A model generated the notes under the pieces. The model was not told the DNA's origin. It searched no databases and was given only the letters and a program-made list of their open reading frames with translations. A stretch of DNA of 64,000 nt from Panulirus ornatus (lineage: Eukaryota > Arthropoda > Malacostraca > Decapoda > Palinuridae): contig NC_092289.1 of the NCBI RefSeq assembly GCF_036320965.1, positions 21,213,778 through 21,277,777 on the forward strand. The letters are read 5' to 3'. The translations under genes were made by a program, and so were the position numbers. Shown one piece after another: positions 20,190 through 34,700 of the stretch (positions within the stretch are counted from its first letter, which is position 1; the number at the start of each line of letters is the position of its first letter).

Positions 20190-23100
20190 GTAATAGAGCT
20201 CGTTTTAGTGAAAATCTAACAGTTTGTCATTCATTATAGTTTAATAGTTTTGATCAATAAGAATCTTACTCGTGGGTGGTCTAACACGTCTTTAAGTAAT
20301 CTTTTATACAATAGATTATATAATTCTCAAAGACGTGAACTTTTAAGTTTGTCGTCAAAGATCCAGCAGAAATTATTGAAACATTCCCCTGAGAATAATG
20401 CTACTGCGGTTGCCTTATGGATGTGCAGGTTGAAATGAAGGAAACTGTTGGGGATAAATAAGTTTAAGGGGACTACAGAAGTTACTCATGGAAGTGGCAT
20501 AAAAGCATGTCAGGTGAGTCCTGGCAGTCGAAAGGTGATTTAGAGAGGCACCGAAATTAGTATAAAGCTAGGTGAAACACATGTAGTAGTTAACCCTTGA
20601 AAACCTTGCTTAATGAAAATTAACCATAATATTCAATGTCTTAATATACAAGTTATCAGCGACATTTCCTTTTGTAGTCACATGGCATGAGGTCCAGAAC
20701 ATTGATATGATTACAGACAATTACTTGCTATTTAGTGTGTTCATTGCTTGCTTGAATTACAGTGTTAAGTGTTCATATGTAAACCAACTTTAACATTCAT
20801 GTATTTTTTTCCCATAACATAAGGTAAATCCCATCTTCTGTAGAAAGTTTCCTCTTCATGTCACAGAGTAGCCTCTTTTGTGATCATTTCGATAGCTTCC
20901 CTCCTTAGGGAAAGTCAAGAAAAAAGTGCTTTTATAAAGTGAAAGAAGTAAACTAAATGATTTCCTCCACATATAATGTGCAATGAAAATAACCATTTTG
21001 CCATTCCTTCTTTCAGAGCCTTGTAGTGGCATACTTAATTCATGGCTTGTGACAACAACTGTTGAATGGGAAAGTACAGGCTGTTGTGGTTTCCTTAGAG
21101 ACGTTAAGTTATACAGCTGGGAGATTAGGGAACTGAGAAAATTTGTTTTGTAAGTCTTTATTTTAATGTATAAAAGATTGAGATTTATCTTGGCTGTCAG
21201 ATTTGGAAGAAATCATCTGGATGATGCGTGTACATACAGTTGACTTGAGTAGTAAAAAGTGTTCCAAGACACATATGGAGTCCAGACCAGTCTTGTGTTT
21301 ATTATTACACCATCATACATGAGTACTGCAGGTAACCTCTTGAGTTCATCTTCTGTGAACTTGAGTGTTAAAGTTAGAGATAATGTAACTGATGACTGCA
21401 ATTTCGGTTTAAAGAACATTAAGATGTGTATAGTTATTTGTCATTATGGTACCAACTTTAATGCATATGCATCCTCAGCATAGGAGAAGTACTGTATCAT
21501 TTATAAGATTATGTTCAGTGATGGTAGCTTTGCTCAGTGGGTGTGATAGATATGGACTTTGGATATGTGGAATTTGTGAATACCAGTAAACCTTTACAAT
21601 ATTCCATGATTTTTCAGTATCACATAGGGCAGCTTTACATGATTGCCCGACACAGCTCAGAACAGAGTGATGGAGGAGAGGGTGTGGAGGTAATAGAAAA
21701 TAAGGCATACACAGACCCAGTTTATGGTCTTGGACAGTTCACTGAAAAGCGGATCCATCTATCAGGGTGAGTAAATCAGTACCTTTCTTGGTTTGTATGT
21801 ATACACTCAAGTTTTCCATTATTTGATGTCACACTAGAAAATGCTGCCTTTATGGATTCCATAAGGTAGAGTCAAGTTCACATAAAACTGATATGCTGTT
21901 TAGGCTGCTGATGTGTTACTCAAGTATTGAGATTGAATTGAGCATAAATTTCAACTAAATTGTTCGTTAATTTTCCTTTGATATATTCTTAACAATACAT
22001 GAACCCTTTGGCTGTGCATTACAACTGGTGCAATTCACAATTTTCCTTTTCATTGCAAAATACAACCTAAGTCCACACCTGTTAAAAATAATGTGTACAT
22101 CATGTACAGTATGCCAACCCTCTCCTTACCTGGAAATATCCCCAGGATCCCATGAGGTGCTGCTTCCATGTGGTGGCAAACTTAAACACATGCATAAACA
22201 GTCACCTGATCAGATGACTGGTGCCTCCTAGACATCATGCATGAACAGTGACTTAGCTGATTGCTGCTGCCTGTATTCATTCATCTCTCTTTTCTGTTTT
22301 TACTGTATTTTCAGTATTATTAGTTAATCTATGAATGTTATCCCTGGGGACAGGGGAGAAAGAATACTTCCCACGTATTCCCTGCGTGTCGTAGAAGGCG
22401 ATTAAAAGGGGAGGGAGCGGGTGGCTGGAAATCCTCCCCTCTCATTTTTTTTTTTTTTTTTTTAATTTTCCAAAAGAAGGAACAGAGAAGGGGGCCAGGT
22501 GAGGATTTTCCCTCTAAGGCTCAGTCCTCTGTTCTTAACGCTACCTCGCAAACGCGGGAAATGGCGAATAGTATAAAAAAAAAATTAATGTTATAATGTT
22601 TAGATTACCTGTATATGTTTATTAGGTATGATGATACATATATGAAAATATGTAATGACAGTATGCACAGTGCTTTCTATGATTGCTCAAGAGTTGATAA
22701 CATGAGGCTGCTTAGCATCCCTTTAGATCTGACATTAATTTTTTGCAACCTTGATTTTGTTCATCATAGTTAGTATAATATGTGCATCATGGCCTTGATG
22801 TGTGAGCACAGTACTCTGTTCAAGGACAAATCAGTCCCTTGTATACAAATGAAGCAACAGTTAAGAAGTGAAATTTTGACATCTGAATAGGACTCCCAGT
22901 TTCTTAGAGGCAGATTTGGATATATCTGTATTGTGGGGTTTTTAAGATTAAGTGGATGAAAAGGCAATACCAAGTATGTTCATTATCAAAAGGTGGAATT
23001 ACAGAACTGCCAAAGGCAAAAGGAAAGTTGTGAGGAATTTTTTATATAGAGTTGGATAGAAACTGGGTCTTGAAGGCATTAACTCAACCAGGTTTCATCT

Positions 23101-26100
23101 ACTCCACTAACTAGATATCTTGTCAAAGTCTTGAGTCTATTGAGGAAATTATGTGTTGACAAAATGCAGATTGAGTAAGAGGAGTAGAATTGAAGGATGT
23201 GGAGGAATGCAGTGTTGACTCATCAGTATATGAGTGCATTTGATTATTTGTGGAAGAAAGGAAATCTTTGGTAAAGAGAAGTTTAGGAGACTGGGCAGAA
23301 TCTTGAGGGACACCGCTGTTAATGGAGAACAGGGGAGAGTCTGATCCATTAAGAATTATGGAGTTAGATTTGCCAGAGAGGAAGTTAGATCTAAGGGAGC
23401 AAAGTGGAGGAGGGAAGCCAAAAGAGAGGTTCTTAGAAATGAGACCTAAACGCCACACCTTGTTAAAAGCTCTAGATATATTAAGTGCAACTACGTAAGA
23501 TTCCCCAAAATTACCATGGTAACTCATGTCTGGGATGGGATGTACCTACACATGCTTCCAAGAAGGAAAAGCTCTGGTTTTTAAGCAAATGGAACAGAAG
23601 AGCAAGCACAAGTGCAAATTCAAAAGCACACTCTCAGTACACAGGGATTCCTTCAGGACCTTAAGCCTTGATTATGTCCAGAGTGAGAAGCCTTTTTTCA
23701 GACAGTTTGAAAAGAGATTACAGGAAGGGGCATAGGATTAGTAAGAGGAGCATCAGGGGGTGAAGGAACGTTGGACTCCCCCAAGATGGAGTTAGAGGAG
23801 CAACAGGAACCAAAGAGGGTTCCTTTGTGTAAAGGAAAGACAGCTATAGTACCATCAGAATGGAAAAGTGAAGGAAAGATAGAGTGATAGAAGCTGTTAA
23901 TAATGTCTGTAGCTAAAGACCAGAAAGACCTATTAGTGGATGATGAGGAGGGGGTATTACACTTCCTTTGAATAATGGAACACTTTGCCTTACGGGTAAT
24001 GTACATGCATCATGGACAGTGATATATGCTGAATGAGAGTTAGAGGAAGGAGAGTTTTTTCTAGCCCAAAATGCCTGACCCCTTGCCTGACGGCCTCAGA
24101 ATGGTAATGGTTGAACTGTCAATTAAAAGAAAAGGTTGTTTTGGAGGAAGAGGGGATAAATGCTTCATTCCCATAACAATAACTTCTGCCATGCATTTGG
24201 CGGAGACAGAAACATTGCCATATAAGACAGTAATTTACCTAAGAAAGGTCAGAAAAGTATTTGTAAGTTTTCCACTCAGCTTTGGTGAGGTGCCAATATT
24301 TACGTTTAGAAAGGACTGCTGGAGGGGAGATGCCATTAAGATATATTTACGAAAGTGTGGTTAGATGAACCAATTGTGGGAAGATTGTGCTGTTACAGCA
24401 CAAAGGAATAGAGGTGAACATTGAACATCGAATCTAGAATGTTAGGAGAGTGGTCACAGTGGTCAGGAATATGGGTGGGATGGGAGATGATTTGTTTTAG
24501 ATCATTGAGAATGGAGAACATGAGAGCTTCAGTCCCCCCTCCATCTGTATGGGAGAGATTCAACCATTCCCTGTGGTAAACATTGAATTCCCTATGGTAA
24601 AGCATCTGGGCTTGCAGGTGAGAGGATGCAACAGTTTCATGGAAAGAATTTAGGTAAACAAAGATATGAGATTCATAGAATTGGGAAAGCAGTAAAGAAA
24701 ACAAAGGAAAAGTGAGGTAGTCAAACAAAGATATGAGATTCATAGAATTGGGAAAGCAGTAAAGAAAACAAAGGAAAAGTGAGGTAGTTAGGAGACAAAC
24801 CTTGAGCCAGACAACATCAAAGTTTGAGGACTAGGTCTTGCATGCAACAGGTGTATTGATGTTGGAATAAGCACAGACACCACCTGTGAACTAGAATCAT
24901 GAGTTGAGGTTATAGTTGGACATGGAAAAGGGATTTGTAAGAACATCATTAGACAGCAGGTCTTAGAGAGAAGAAAGATTTTAGGAGAGGTACTTGATGG
25001 TGTTCAACTGAAGAGAAAAACAGGCAGGTATATCAGAGGGGAAAAGATTGTGGAAGGGGCCAGTATTACTACTGTTTGTGCTCTTCTCTCAAATGGAATC
25101 CTGGAGATTCTTAGCACCCAATTGTGCTGTGAACTATGGGCCATAGGTTTGTTGTTTGTGATTTGTGTGCATGTGCATAGTATGTGTTTTGGTCCTATTA
25201 TATCTACATATTGCAGTTCATACTTCCATTATTCTTGTATTAAGATTCTTGATACCTTTTAACTTTACATTTTTCTCGTGATAAGTTATATGTTTTGCAG
25301 AAAACTGCCCGCCTGGATTCGTTCATATATTCCACGATTTATATACCTGACAGAGAAGGCTTGGAACTACTATCCATACACGGAAACAGGTAAGGAGGCC
25401 TAGAATATTGTAAAAGATATGTATTTTTAGTTTAAAATAGATGAATTTGATTAGATCAATGCATCAGATGGGAATGAATGATGAATATGTATTAAGCACC
25501 CACTTTCTTTTATTGAGATCAGTACTTCCTGCTGTGTTGATTCATGAACTTTTAGGAAATTTCAGCATGTTAGTGCATTTCCAAAACCATTACTATTTCA
25601 GAGATTTACTTAAGATATTACTGAACAGGTGTGTAAGAAGGTTTTGTTGGTGTAATTCATAAATTTGGGATGAACCACTTACTTCCATCCCCAAATAAAA
25701 TGCATTGTATTGTAGTGATGAAATTAGGTTGGGATGTGTTAAATGGGCTAGTCTAAGATAATCGATTGATGTTTAGAGACATAAAAGGCATATGAGAATA
25801 GTGGTGTAGTATTTAGTGTTACTGATTGCGCATATGCATGAGCTGTTTGGGAAACCCACATAGGCTTGAATGAAAAGGTGTTTTGGAAAGATTTTGATAA
25901 TGTGCAAAAGACAAGAGAATGAATAGGAACTTTGGTGAATTGGGCAAAAGGGGAAGTATAAAAGGTAGTGATGGATTGAGGAGGAGATAGAGTAATTGTT
26001 TTGAAGGACTGTTGAATGTGTTTGATGATAGGGTGGCAGATGTAGAGTGTTTGGCATAGGATGATATATGAAGTGGCCATGGAGTGTTGTTTGATGAAGA

Positions 26101-28646
26101 GAGAAGAGGTGGTGAAGACATACGTATGATGAAATGTTGCAAGACAGCTGAAGTGGGTGGTATTGCAAATATCTTTAAACAAAACTTCTACTTAGATCTG
26201 AATCATCTCCCTTGTATAGCACTGGATGTACCATCTTTGGTACTAGATAATCCAGAGCAGAGGCCAAAGTTTCCTGCTCCTTCATTTGAGTATTACATGG
26301 AAGGCTCAATGGGCTCTATCCTGAGGTAAGGAGTATTGGCTATGAAATATGAAAAGGAAAACTTTTGTATTTGTATCTATTTCTTTTCCCCATCCCTTCC
26401 ATCTCTAGTATCATTTTGCAACTCATTACCTTAAACCCTGACCATAAGAAGTCTGAGATACCACCTCTAGTGGTTAGTGAGTAATGAAGGTTGGGAGCTA
26501 GCAGGTTCCCCCCTCACTATAAGGCCAGGACATCATAAACCTAGGTGGGTTGCTGTAAAGTAACAGTGTTTCTGTGAAAAAGCTTTAGGTAGCTTCATAC
26601 TATTATGATTGTCAAGAGAGTGAATCATGGTAGATATATCTTACTTTTAGGAGTAAAAGGTGTTTTGACCCCCATGAGAAACTGTTTCCTCTCTGATGTT
26701 ATATGGATCATCCCTTAGAAGGAAAAACATTTTCATATTGCAAAATAAATTGTTTTACCCTTGGAATATTAATGAAAGTTATCTCATTTTACTCTACAAG
26801 ACTTGTATTTTGCCTAGTTTTTATTCTTAAGGAGATTACAAGCATTTTGTCTTGTACTAATTCTTTTATTTTCTTTTGCATGTGACATGCTGTGGTGTAA
26901 CAGAATATACCGTGAGTATGATATAATGTATTCAGTTTCTCTGAAAATTAGTGCATGGTAATTTGAATAGAATTGGCATCCACAGAACTTGTACTTTCAA
27001 TGCAGAATGCTATAACATTGTATTTGATGTGAAAGATTAAGGGTTGTTTAATTAAGAGTGATGAAATAAGAGGTTTGGCTCACAAACTACTGGAAAACTG
27101 CAAATGTCACTACTCTTTCATATACTTCGCTTGCTGTAATAGGGAGACTTATTCCTCAATAATTTTTGTGCTCGCTTTTGCTTCCCTTCCCTTTGTTGTA
27201 TTAATTTTTGTTATTCATTTTGTAACCCCAAGGACCCTTTATCCAGAAGTTCCTGCAGCTTCAAGGCTGCACCATAATCAGTAACAGGGAAAAGACTTTT
27301 TGGAAGAAAATTAAAGAAAAGCTTATTCTAAACAACAATTTGTCTTCCAGTATACATATGAATGTTAAAACATGTTGCTTATGATATCCCAGAGACCCCC
27401 TTCTGACTGATCTCATCAAATGAGAGATCCACTTGGAAATATCCTTGCTGGTATACATCTAAAGGGTCTGGATGAACAAACTAATGATCTTCTAAGTAAT
27501 TTTCCATGAGATGAAGAATTTTTGAGTTCTGATTGGACATAAAGAATGAAGTTTCTGTGGAGAGTTTTTTATCTGATTTTCCAAAATTAGGAACCATTTC
27601 TTAATCTAACCATAGGCTTAAATTATGTAATAGTCGTAGGTTGAAGGCCCACATAGTTTTAAACATCTGATAGCTGAGGAATTGAACATTGGCAGACATT
27701 TAGTACAGCGGAGGAGCTGCCTCACTTTTATGAGGATCAATATACTGTGTACTTTAAAAGCTACATCATCAGCGTACAATGGAGATGCAGAAAATAACTT
27801 TTTAAAAAGTTATACAGTCAGCTTACATGACAAATGCAGAAAATTGATATTGTGATTTTTTTTTTATTTTCAAGACAGAAATGAGCTGAGATGGAACTCT
27901 GCCACTGCACCAACCCTTTATGTCTGCTCTTTTTGAGCCTGATGTGTCATGAACTTTGCTGTCTTGAGTAAACGTGGGGTTACTACAATTTGTAGTAGCT
28001 TTGGGAATTTTGACAACTCTCAGAGTGATGTGCTTGTATGTTTTTCTCTTGTGTTTAACGGTTAATGTTAGTCATTTAGGCTGGTCATTGCTACTGAAGT
28101 GAAGATTTTCGGTTTGATATCTGATGCATTTTGATAAACTTGAAGAACACATAGGCAAGTGCCCCTTCAATTTATTGAGGTCAAGGCTTGGGACAAACAT
28201 CAGCTCAAGACTGATATGCTTTGGTTTAACTAAATGTTGTGGAATTGTTGGGTTTAACATACTTTTTAGTTTTGTGCAGACCAGTTTGCTTTTGGACGAA
28301 GGGGAGGTTGTGGCTTACCCTTGAGAAATCATAGATGTAATTGTTTTCTCAAATGAAGATATGAGCTTTTACATTACAAGGAATTTTTTCTGTTACAGTG
28401 TTCATTTATTCCACGGTTTGCCATCAAAATCCGCACCCGTTATGAGAACAATAATGGATCTTCAGAAAATGTAAGTCTTTTTTACTTTTTATTATGTGAT
28501 GGAGGCAAGCAAGTATGAATATGTCCATGTGTATATATGTATTACCTGTGTATGTGTATGTATATGTATGCATATGTTGATATATTTATGTATATGTGCA
28601 TGTATGGGTGTTCATGTGTATATATGCAACAAAGAAAAATAAATAA

Positions 28647-28724
<78 letters not shown>

Positions 28725-31700
28725 CTGTGAATATGATTGGATGGGCCATTCTTCAAAATTTTCAAAATGGCTGTTTAAAATGTTGTCCCCATTGGTAGGT
28801 TCTGTATTGGAAACTTACATTAATTACACTGAAAATTTAATTTGTTTATGGATGGGGTTATTAGGGAGGTGAATGCAAGAGTTTTGGAAAGAGGGGCAAG
28901 TATGAAGTCTGTTGTGGATGAGAGAGCTTGGGAAGTGAGTCAGTTGTTCGCTGATGATACAGCGCTGGTGGCTGATTCATGTGAGAAACTGCAGAAGCTG
29001 GTGACTGAGTTTGGTAAAGTGTGTGAAAGAAGAAAGTTAAGAGTAAATGTGAATAAGAGCAAGGTTATTAGGTACAGTAGGGTTGAGGGTCAAGTCAATT
29101 GGGAGGTAAGTTTGAATGGAGAAAAACTGGAGGAAGTAAAGTGTTTTAGATATCTGGGAGTGGATCTGGCAGCGGATGGAACCATGGAAGCGGAAGTGAA
29201 TCATAGGGCGGGGAAGGGGACGAAAATCCTGGGAGCCTTGAAGAATGTGTGGAAGTCGAGAACATTATCTCGGAAAGCAAAAATGGGTATGTTTGAAGGA
29301 ATAGTGGTTCCAACAATGTTGTATGGTTGCGAGGCGTGGGCTATGGATAGAGTTGTGCGCAGGAGGGTGGATGCGCTGGAAATGAGATGTTTGAGGACAA
29401 TGTGTGGTGTGAGGTGGTTTGATCGAGTAAGTAATGTAAGGGTAAGAGAGATGTGTGGAAATAAAAAGAGCGTGGTTGAGAGAGCAGAAGAGGGTGTTTT
29501 GAAATGGTTTGGGCACATGGAGAGAATGAGTGAGGAAAGATTGACCAAGAGGATATATGTGTCGGAGGTGGAGGGAACGAGGAGAAGTGGGAGACCAAAT
29601 TGGAGGTGGAAAGATGGAGTGAAAAAGATTTTGTGTGATCAGGGCCTGAACATGCAGGAGGGTGAAAGGTGGGCAAGGAATAGAGTGAATTGGATCGATG
29701 TGGTATACCGGGGTTGACGTGCTGTCAGTGGATTGAATCAGGGCATGTGAAGCGTCTGGGGTAAACCATGGAAAGTTGTGTGGGGCCTAGATGTGGAAAG
29801 GGAGCTGTGGTTTCAGGCATTATTGCATGACAGCTAGAGACTGAGTGTGAACGAATGGGGCCTTTGTTGTTTTTTCCTAGTGCTACCTCGCACACATGAG
29901 GGGGAGGGGGATGGTATTCCATGTGTGGGGGGGTGGTGATGGGAATGAATAAAGGCAGACAGTGTGAATTGTGTGCATGGGTATATATGTATGTGTCTGT
30001 GTGTGTATATATATGTGTACATTGAGATGTATAGGTATGTATATTTGCGTGTGTGGACGTGTATGTATATCATTGTGTATGGGGGTGGGTTGTGCCATTT
30101 CTTTCATCTGTTTCCTTGCGCTACCTCGCAAACGCGGGAGACAGCGACAAAGCAAAATGAATAAATAAATAAATAAATAGCTTTGATGTTAACTCAGTAT
30201 TTATTTGCTTACAAGTGAGGAATCTTTTGAATTGTCTTAAAGATGATATTAATTGCCTTAAATTTATTGTCTCTAATGACGTGTGTATAAAAACTGAATT
30301 ATGTGTAACCAACAACTCATTTGTTTGCAATGGTGAATTTTACAAACAGATATTAGGGATGTCATTGGGTAATCCTGTTTCACACACATTATCAAATATG
30401 TAAATGGAATTTTTTGAAACAATGTCATATATGTAATTTCTTATTTTATGTAGACACCATAATATGTATGTGGTTTAACAGTATGAACCCCGAAGTTTTT
30501 GATAAATCTAAACAATTTGGTTCCTAGCATAAGATTTAAGATGGAAAAAAGAGGGCAACAACTCTACTATTTGGATACCTTCATTATCAGAAGACAGGTT
30601 TAAGTTCCATACTTATAAAAAGACCACGGGGGGAAGGGGGGGTGCCATTTTATGTGTGGTGGGGTGGCGACAGGAATGGATGAAGGCAGCACGTATGAGT
30701 ATGTACATGCGTATATATGTATTTGTCAGTGTATGGATATGTATTTATACGTTGAAATTTATAGGTACATATATATGCGTGTATGGGCGTTTATGTATGT
30801 ACATGTGTATGTGGGTGGGTTGAGCCATTCTTTCGTCTGTTTCCTTGTGCTACCTCACTAACACGGGAGACAGCGACTAAGTATAATATATGATATGATA
30901 TCATTTATTACACAGGATCGCTGTTTCCCGCATCAGCGAGGTAGCACCAGGAAACAGACAAAGAATGGCCCATCCACTCATACACACATATATATATACA
31001 TAAATGCCCATACTTACACATATACATGCATGTACATGGACATATCAACTTATACACTTATGCATACATATATGTACTCATATACATAACATATACACAT
31101 ACATATATATACACATACACAGACATGCACGTATATACACATGTACATATTTGCTTGCTTTCATCCATTCCTGGTGCTACTCTGCCCCAAAGTTTTAGAA
31201 TTTGTGTTACATTCTGCTAGTGAGTAACTAGTAGAATTTCACCCCTGACCAAAAGATAATATTGTAATTAGTTTTGTATAGTTTAGATGAAATATATGCA
31301 TTTGAATATATTCCATATTTTTTGGTTTTTATAAGTTTCAACGAGAAATAACGTTTTACTTGATCACATTGACAAGTTAAAACTGAATATCAATATCATC
31401 AAATGGAAAAATAGAATTGAATATCTTATCAAGATTTATGTTAGAAATAAATATTTCAGTGCCTTGATGTGAAAGAGGAGGAGTTGAGACAGCGAGTAGT
31501 TGATTACGTGGACATCCTCACTGATCCAGTTGATGAGAAGTATTATAAGAAAGAAGAGGTTCGTATTAATGTTTTAAGAAAAAAAAAAGGCCCAGTGGGC
31601 AAGGATATGCGGTCATCAGAGTAGAATTAACAAAATATTTTCTTTAGCAAAAAAATTTGATGTTTTTGTTCACTGTGGATTTTTTATGCACTGTAAAATG

Positions 31701-34700
31701 AATGGTTGAAAGGCACAGAGACCTTAAGTTATGTGTTTAGATCATGATCTCTAGTTATTAGAACTGAACCATCTCTATTCTTCTTGTTAGTTTTTTGTAG
31801 TTTCTTTTTTTTTTGGTGTTTCAATAGCATTTTTACTGTTCAACATTTTTTCCTCTCTTCCAACCTGATTGATTTGTATCTGACTATCCAGCTGCTCAAA
31901 CTGAATTTTTCAGTTTCCTCATTTTGTCAGATTCTATTTTGGATGATATCCAAATCTGATGCTCACTCTCCTCTGACAACTTCTATGTGCAGGGTTTCCT
32001 TAGTGCTTTCCCATCTTCTTGAGGGCAAAGTGTATGGCTCAGATGGCATACCCTCTTGAGTTCTATGGGAGTATTCCTCTGAGCTTGCTCCAATCTTTGC
32101 TCACCTTTTTAATCTGAGTCTAAGAACCTACACTTTTCCCTCTTGGAAGCATGGCTTGGTGCAGCCCATCCCTAGGAAAGGAGACTTCTAACCATTCTAA
32201 CTAATGTATTTCCACTGCTTTCACTTTTATTGCAGTGTCTCAGCAGAGGTTTTGAAAGTCTCTTTAACTCTCACTTTCTCAGACTTAGAAACTTATATTC
32301 TTCTTTCTGATCTTCAGTATGTCTTTCACAGTTGATCTTTCATTCAGGTGTTGCCCCTTGTCTTCCTATCTCAGTGATACAGAATTGATGAATCTTCTGT
32401 CATAGCTTTCAGCATCTTTAAAGCATTTGACAGGTGTGGCTTGTTTTTGGTCTCTTAATTTCCTTTATTTGGCTTTCCTATTTCTCTCATTCTTTGGAAT
32501 GTGAATCATCCATGGCAGAACTGTTGCAGGAGTCATTGATGGAGTGACTTCCTGTTGTAATCCATGAGCACTGGTGTCCGTCAGGGTTCTGTTTTGTTTG
32601 CTACTCTCATCTCCATAGGTAATCTCTTTACATCTTTTAACCCCATTCACTCTGATGCTGATGATTCCATTTTTTGTACATCATCTAACTTTCTCTCCCC
32701 TCCTTACTCATGTACATTGTCTCAGACTGAATGCATCTCCACATGTGATGAAGCTGTCCTCCTTCTGCTCTGCTGGTGTTATTTAAGCCATATCTCTTAT
32801 GAGTTACCCATACTATGCTAGCATGTAGCAGCTACTTCCCATAGTTTCTACTTGGAGAAACGAGAATCAACCTATGATACTGCTTTTACTTCTCAAGCAG
32901 TGATGTGAAATTCTTTTTCTTCAATTTTTCCCTATTTCTATAACATTTCTTTCTCTGAGTCAAGGCTCAAATACCTAAAAAAGTTTAGTTAATTCCTTCA
33001 TTTTTTCTCTTACTTTAATTCCTTTTCAACTGTGATGACAATGAGTGTTATGATTTGCCCATAACATGTCAGTCAGTATAAAAGAAAGGAAAGCTTCATT
33101 TATTCAGGATGATAAGACGTATTCCATTCTAACTCTTATGCTTATTACTTGATATCTTCTTTAGTTTTTACTCATGCTGTGATCTAGACTTGTATCAGAT
33201 ACTTGAGTCTAGTTTTGATACAAACTTAATTTCTTTCCCAAAATCTAATCTTTTTATTTTGTAAATTACAGGATCTTTCTACCTTTGAATCAAGGAAGAC
33301 TGGTCGTGGCCCTTTAAAAGAAGGATGGCGTGAGTGCTCCAATATCATAATGTGTTCTTACAAATTGGTTGATGTATCATTTCAAGTTTTTGGACTTCAG
33401 ACAAAAATTGAAGATTTTGCACATAAAGTGAGTGGAAAGTTAATATTTTGATAATTAGGGGAAAGGCTACAGTGTCCTACAAGGTGTTCTTGCTGTCAGA
33501 AGTCTCATATATCCAAACTGATTTTGGGGAGCACACTATATGATTATGTTCTTCAAGCATTTAGAGTCCTCCTGGTAACATTATTAGGGTAAGAATTCAA
33601 GAAATATTTGTTCATATACTCATGGTTCTTGTTTTCCTAGACTCTTTATGGCAGCATTAGTTGGTCTGCCATATATTCTAAGACTTAAGCTGTCCAAAGA
33701 GGAATCACCATTTCCTCATTTTATTATCTTCCTCTGTTTTGCCTCCTGGTAACATTATTAGGGTAAGAATTCAAGAAATATTTGTTCATATACTTATGGT
33801 TCTTGTTTTCCTAGACTCTTTATGGCAGCATTAGTTGGTCTGCCATATATTCTAAGACTTAAGCTGTCCAAAGAGGAATCACCATTTCCTCATTTTATTA
33901 TCTTCCTCTGTTTTGCCTTTCCTTATATCTCTCTTTTTGCCTTCTTCCTTCAACATTTCTCCCCATACTCCCACAGTTTACCAGCCCTGCTTTAACTTGT
34001 TGCAAGCTTAAGTTATATGTATATCACTCCCCTCCCATTTTCAATTTTTCAAAAGAAGGAACAGAGAAGGGGACTAAATGAAGATATTCCCTCTAAGGCT
34101 CAGTCCTCTGTTCTTAATGCTACCTTGCTAACATGGGAAATGGCGAATATGTATGAAAAAAAATAGAATAAAAAGAGTGTGATTGAGAGAGCAGAAGAGG
34201 GTGTTTTGAAATGGTTTGGTCACATGGAGAGAATGAGTGAGGAAAGATTGACAAAGAGGAGATATGTGTCAGAGGTGGAGGGAACGAGGAGAATTGAGAG
34301 ACCAAATTGGAGGTGGAAGAATGATGTGGTATACTGTCAATGGATTGAACCAGGGCATGTGAAGTGTCTAGGGTAAACCATGGAAAGTTTTGTGGGGCCT
34401 GGATGTGGAAAGGAAGCTGTGGTTTCGGTACATTACACATGACAGCTAGAGACTGAGTGTGAAAGAACGTGGCCTTTGTTGCCTTTTCCTAGCGCTACCT
34501 CGGGCGCACACTGGGGGAGGGAGGGGTGCCATTTCATGTGTGGCAGGTTGGCGGCGGAAATGGATGAAGGCAGCATGTATGAATATGTATTATTTATTTA
34601 TTTGTTTTGCTTTGTCGCTGTCTCCCACGTTAGCGAGGTAGCGCAAGGAAACAGATGAAAGAATGTACATGTATATGTACATGTGTATATATGCATATGT

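Noticed and set aside
23123..23527. 134-codon minus-strand frame as a host gene
   Set aside because: It reads as a Jockey-group RT with a damaged catalytic box inside a larger LINE remnant.
29834..30168. Several overlapping Cys/Tyr/His-rich frames in the LINE A UTR
   Set aside because: Produced by TG/TA-rich microsatellite-like sequence; not conserved as protein between UTR copies.
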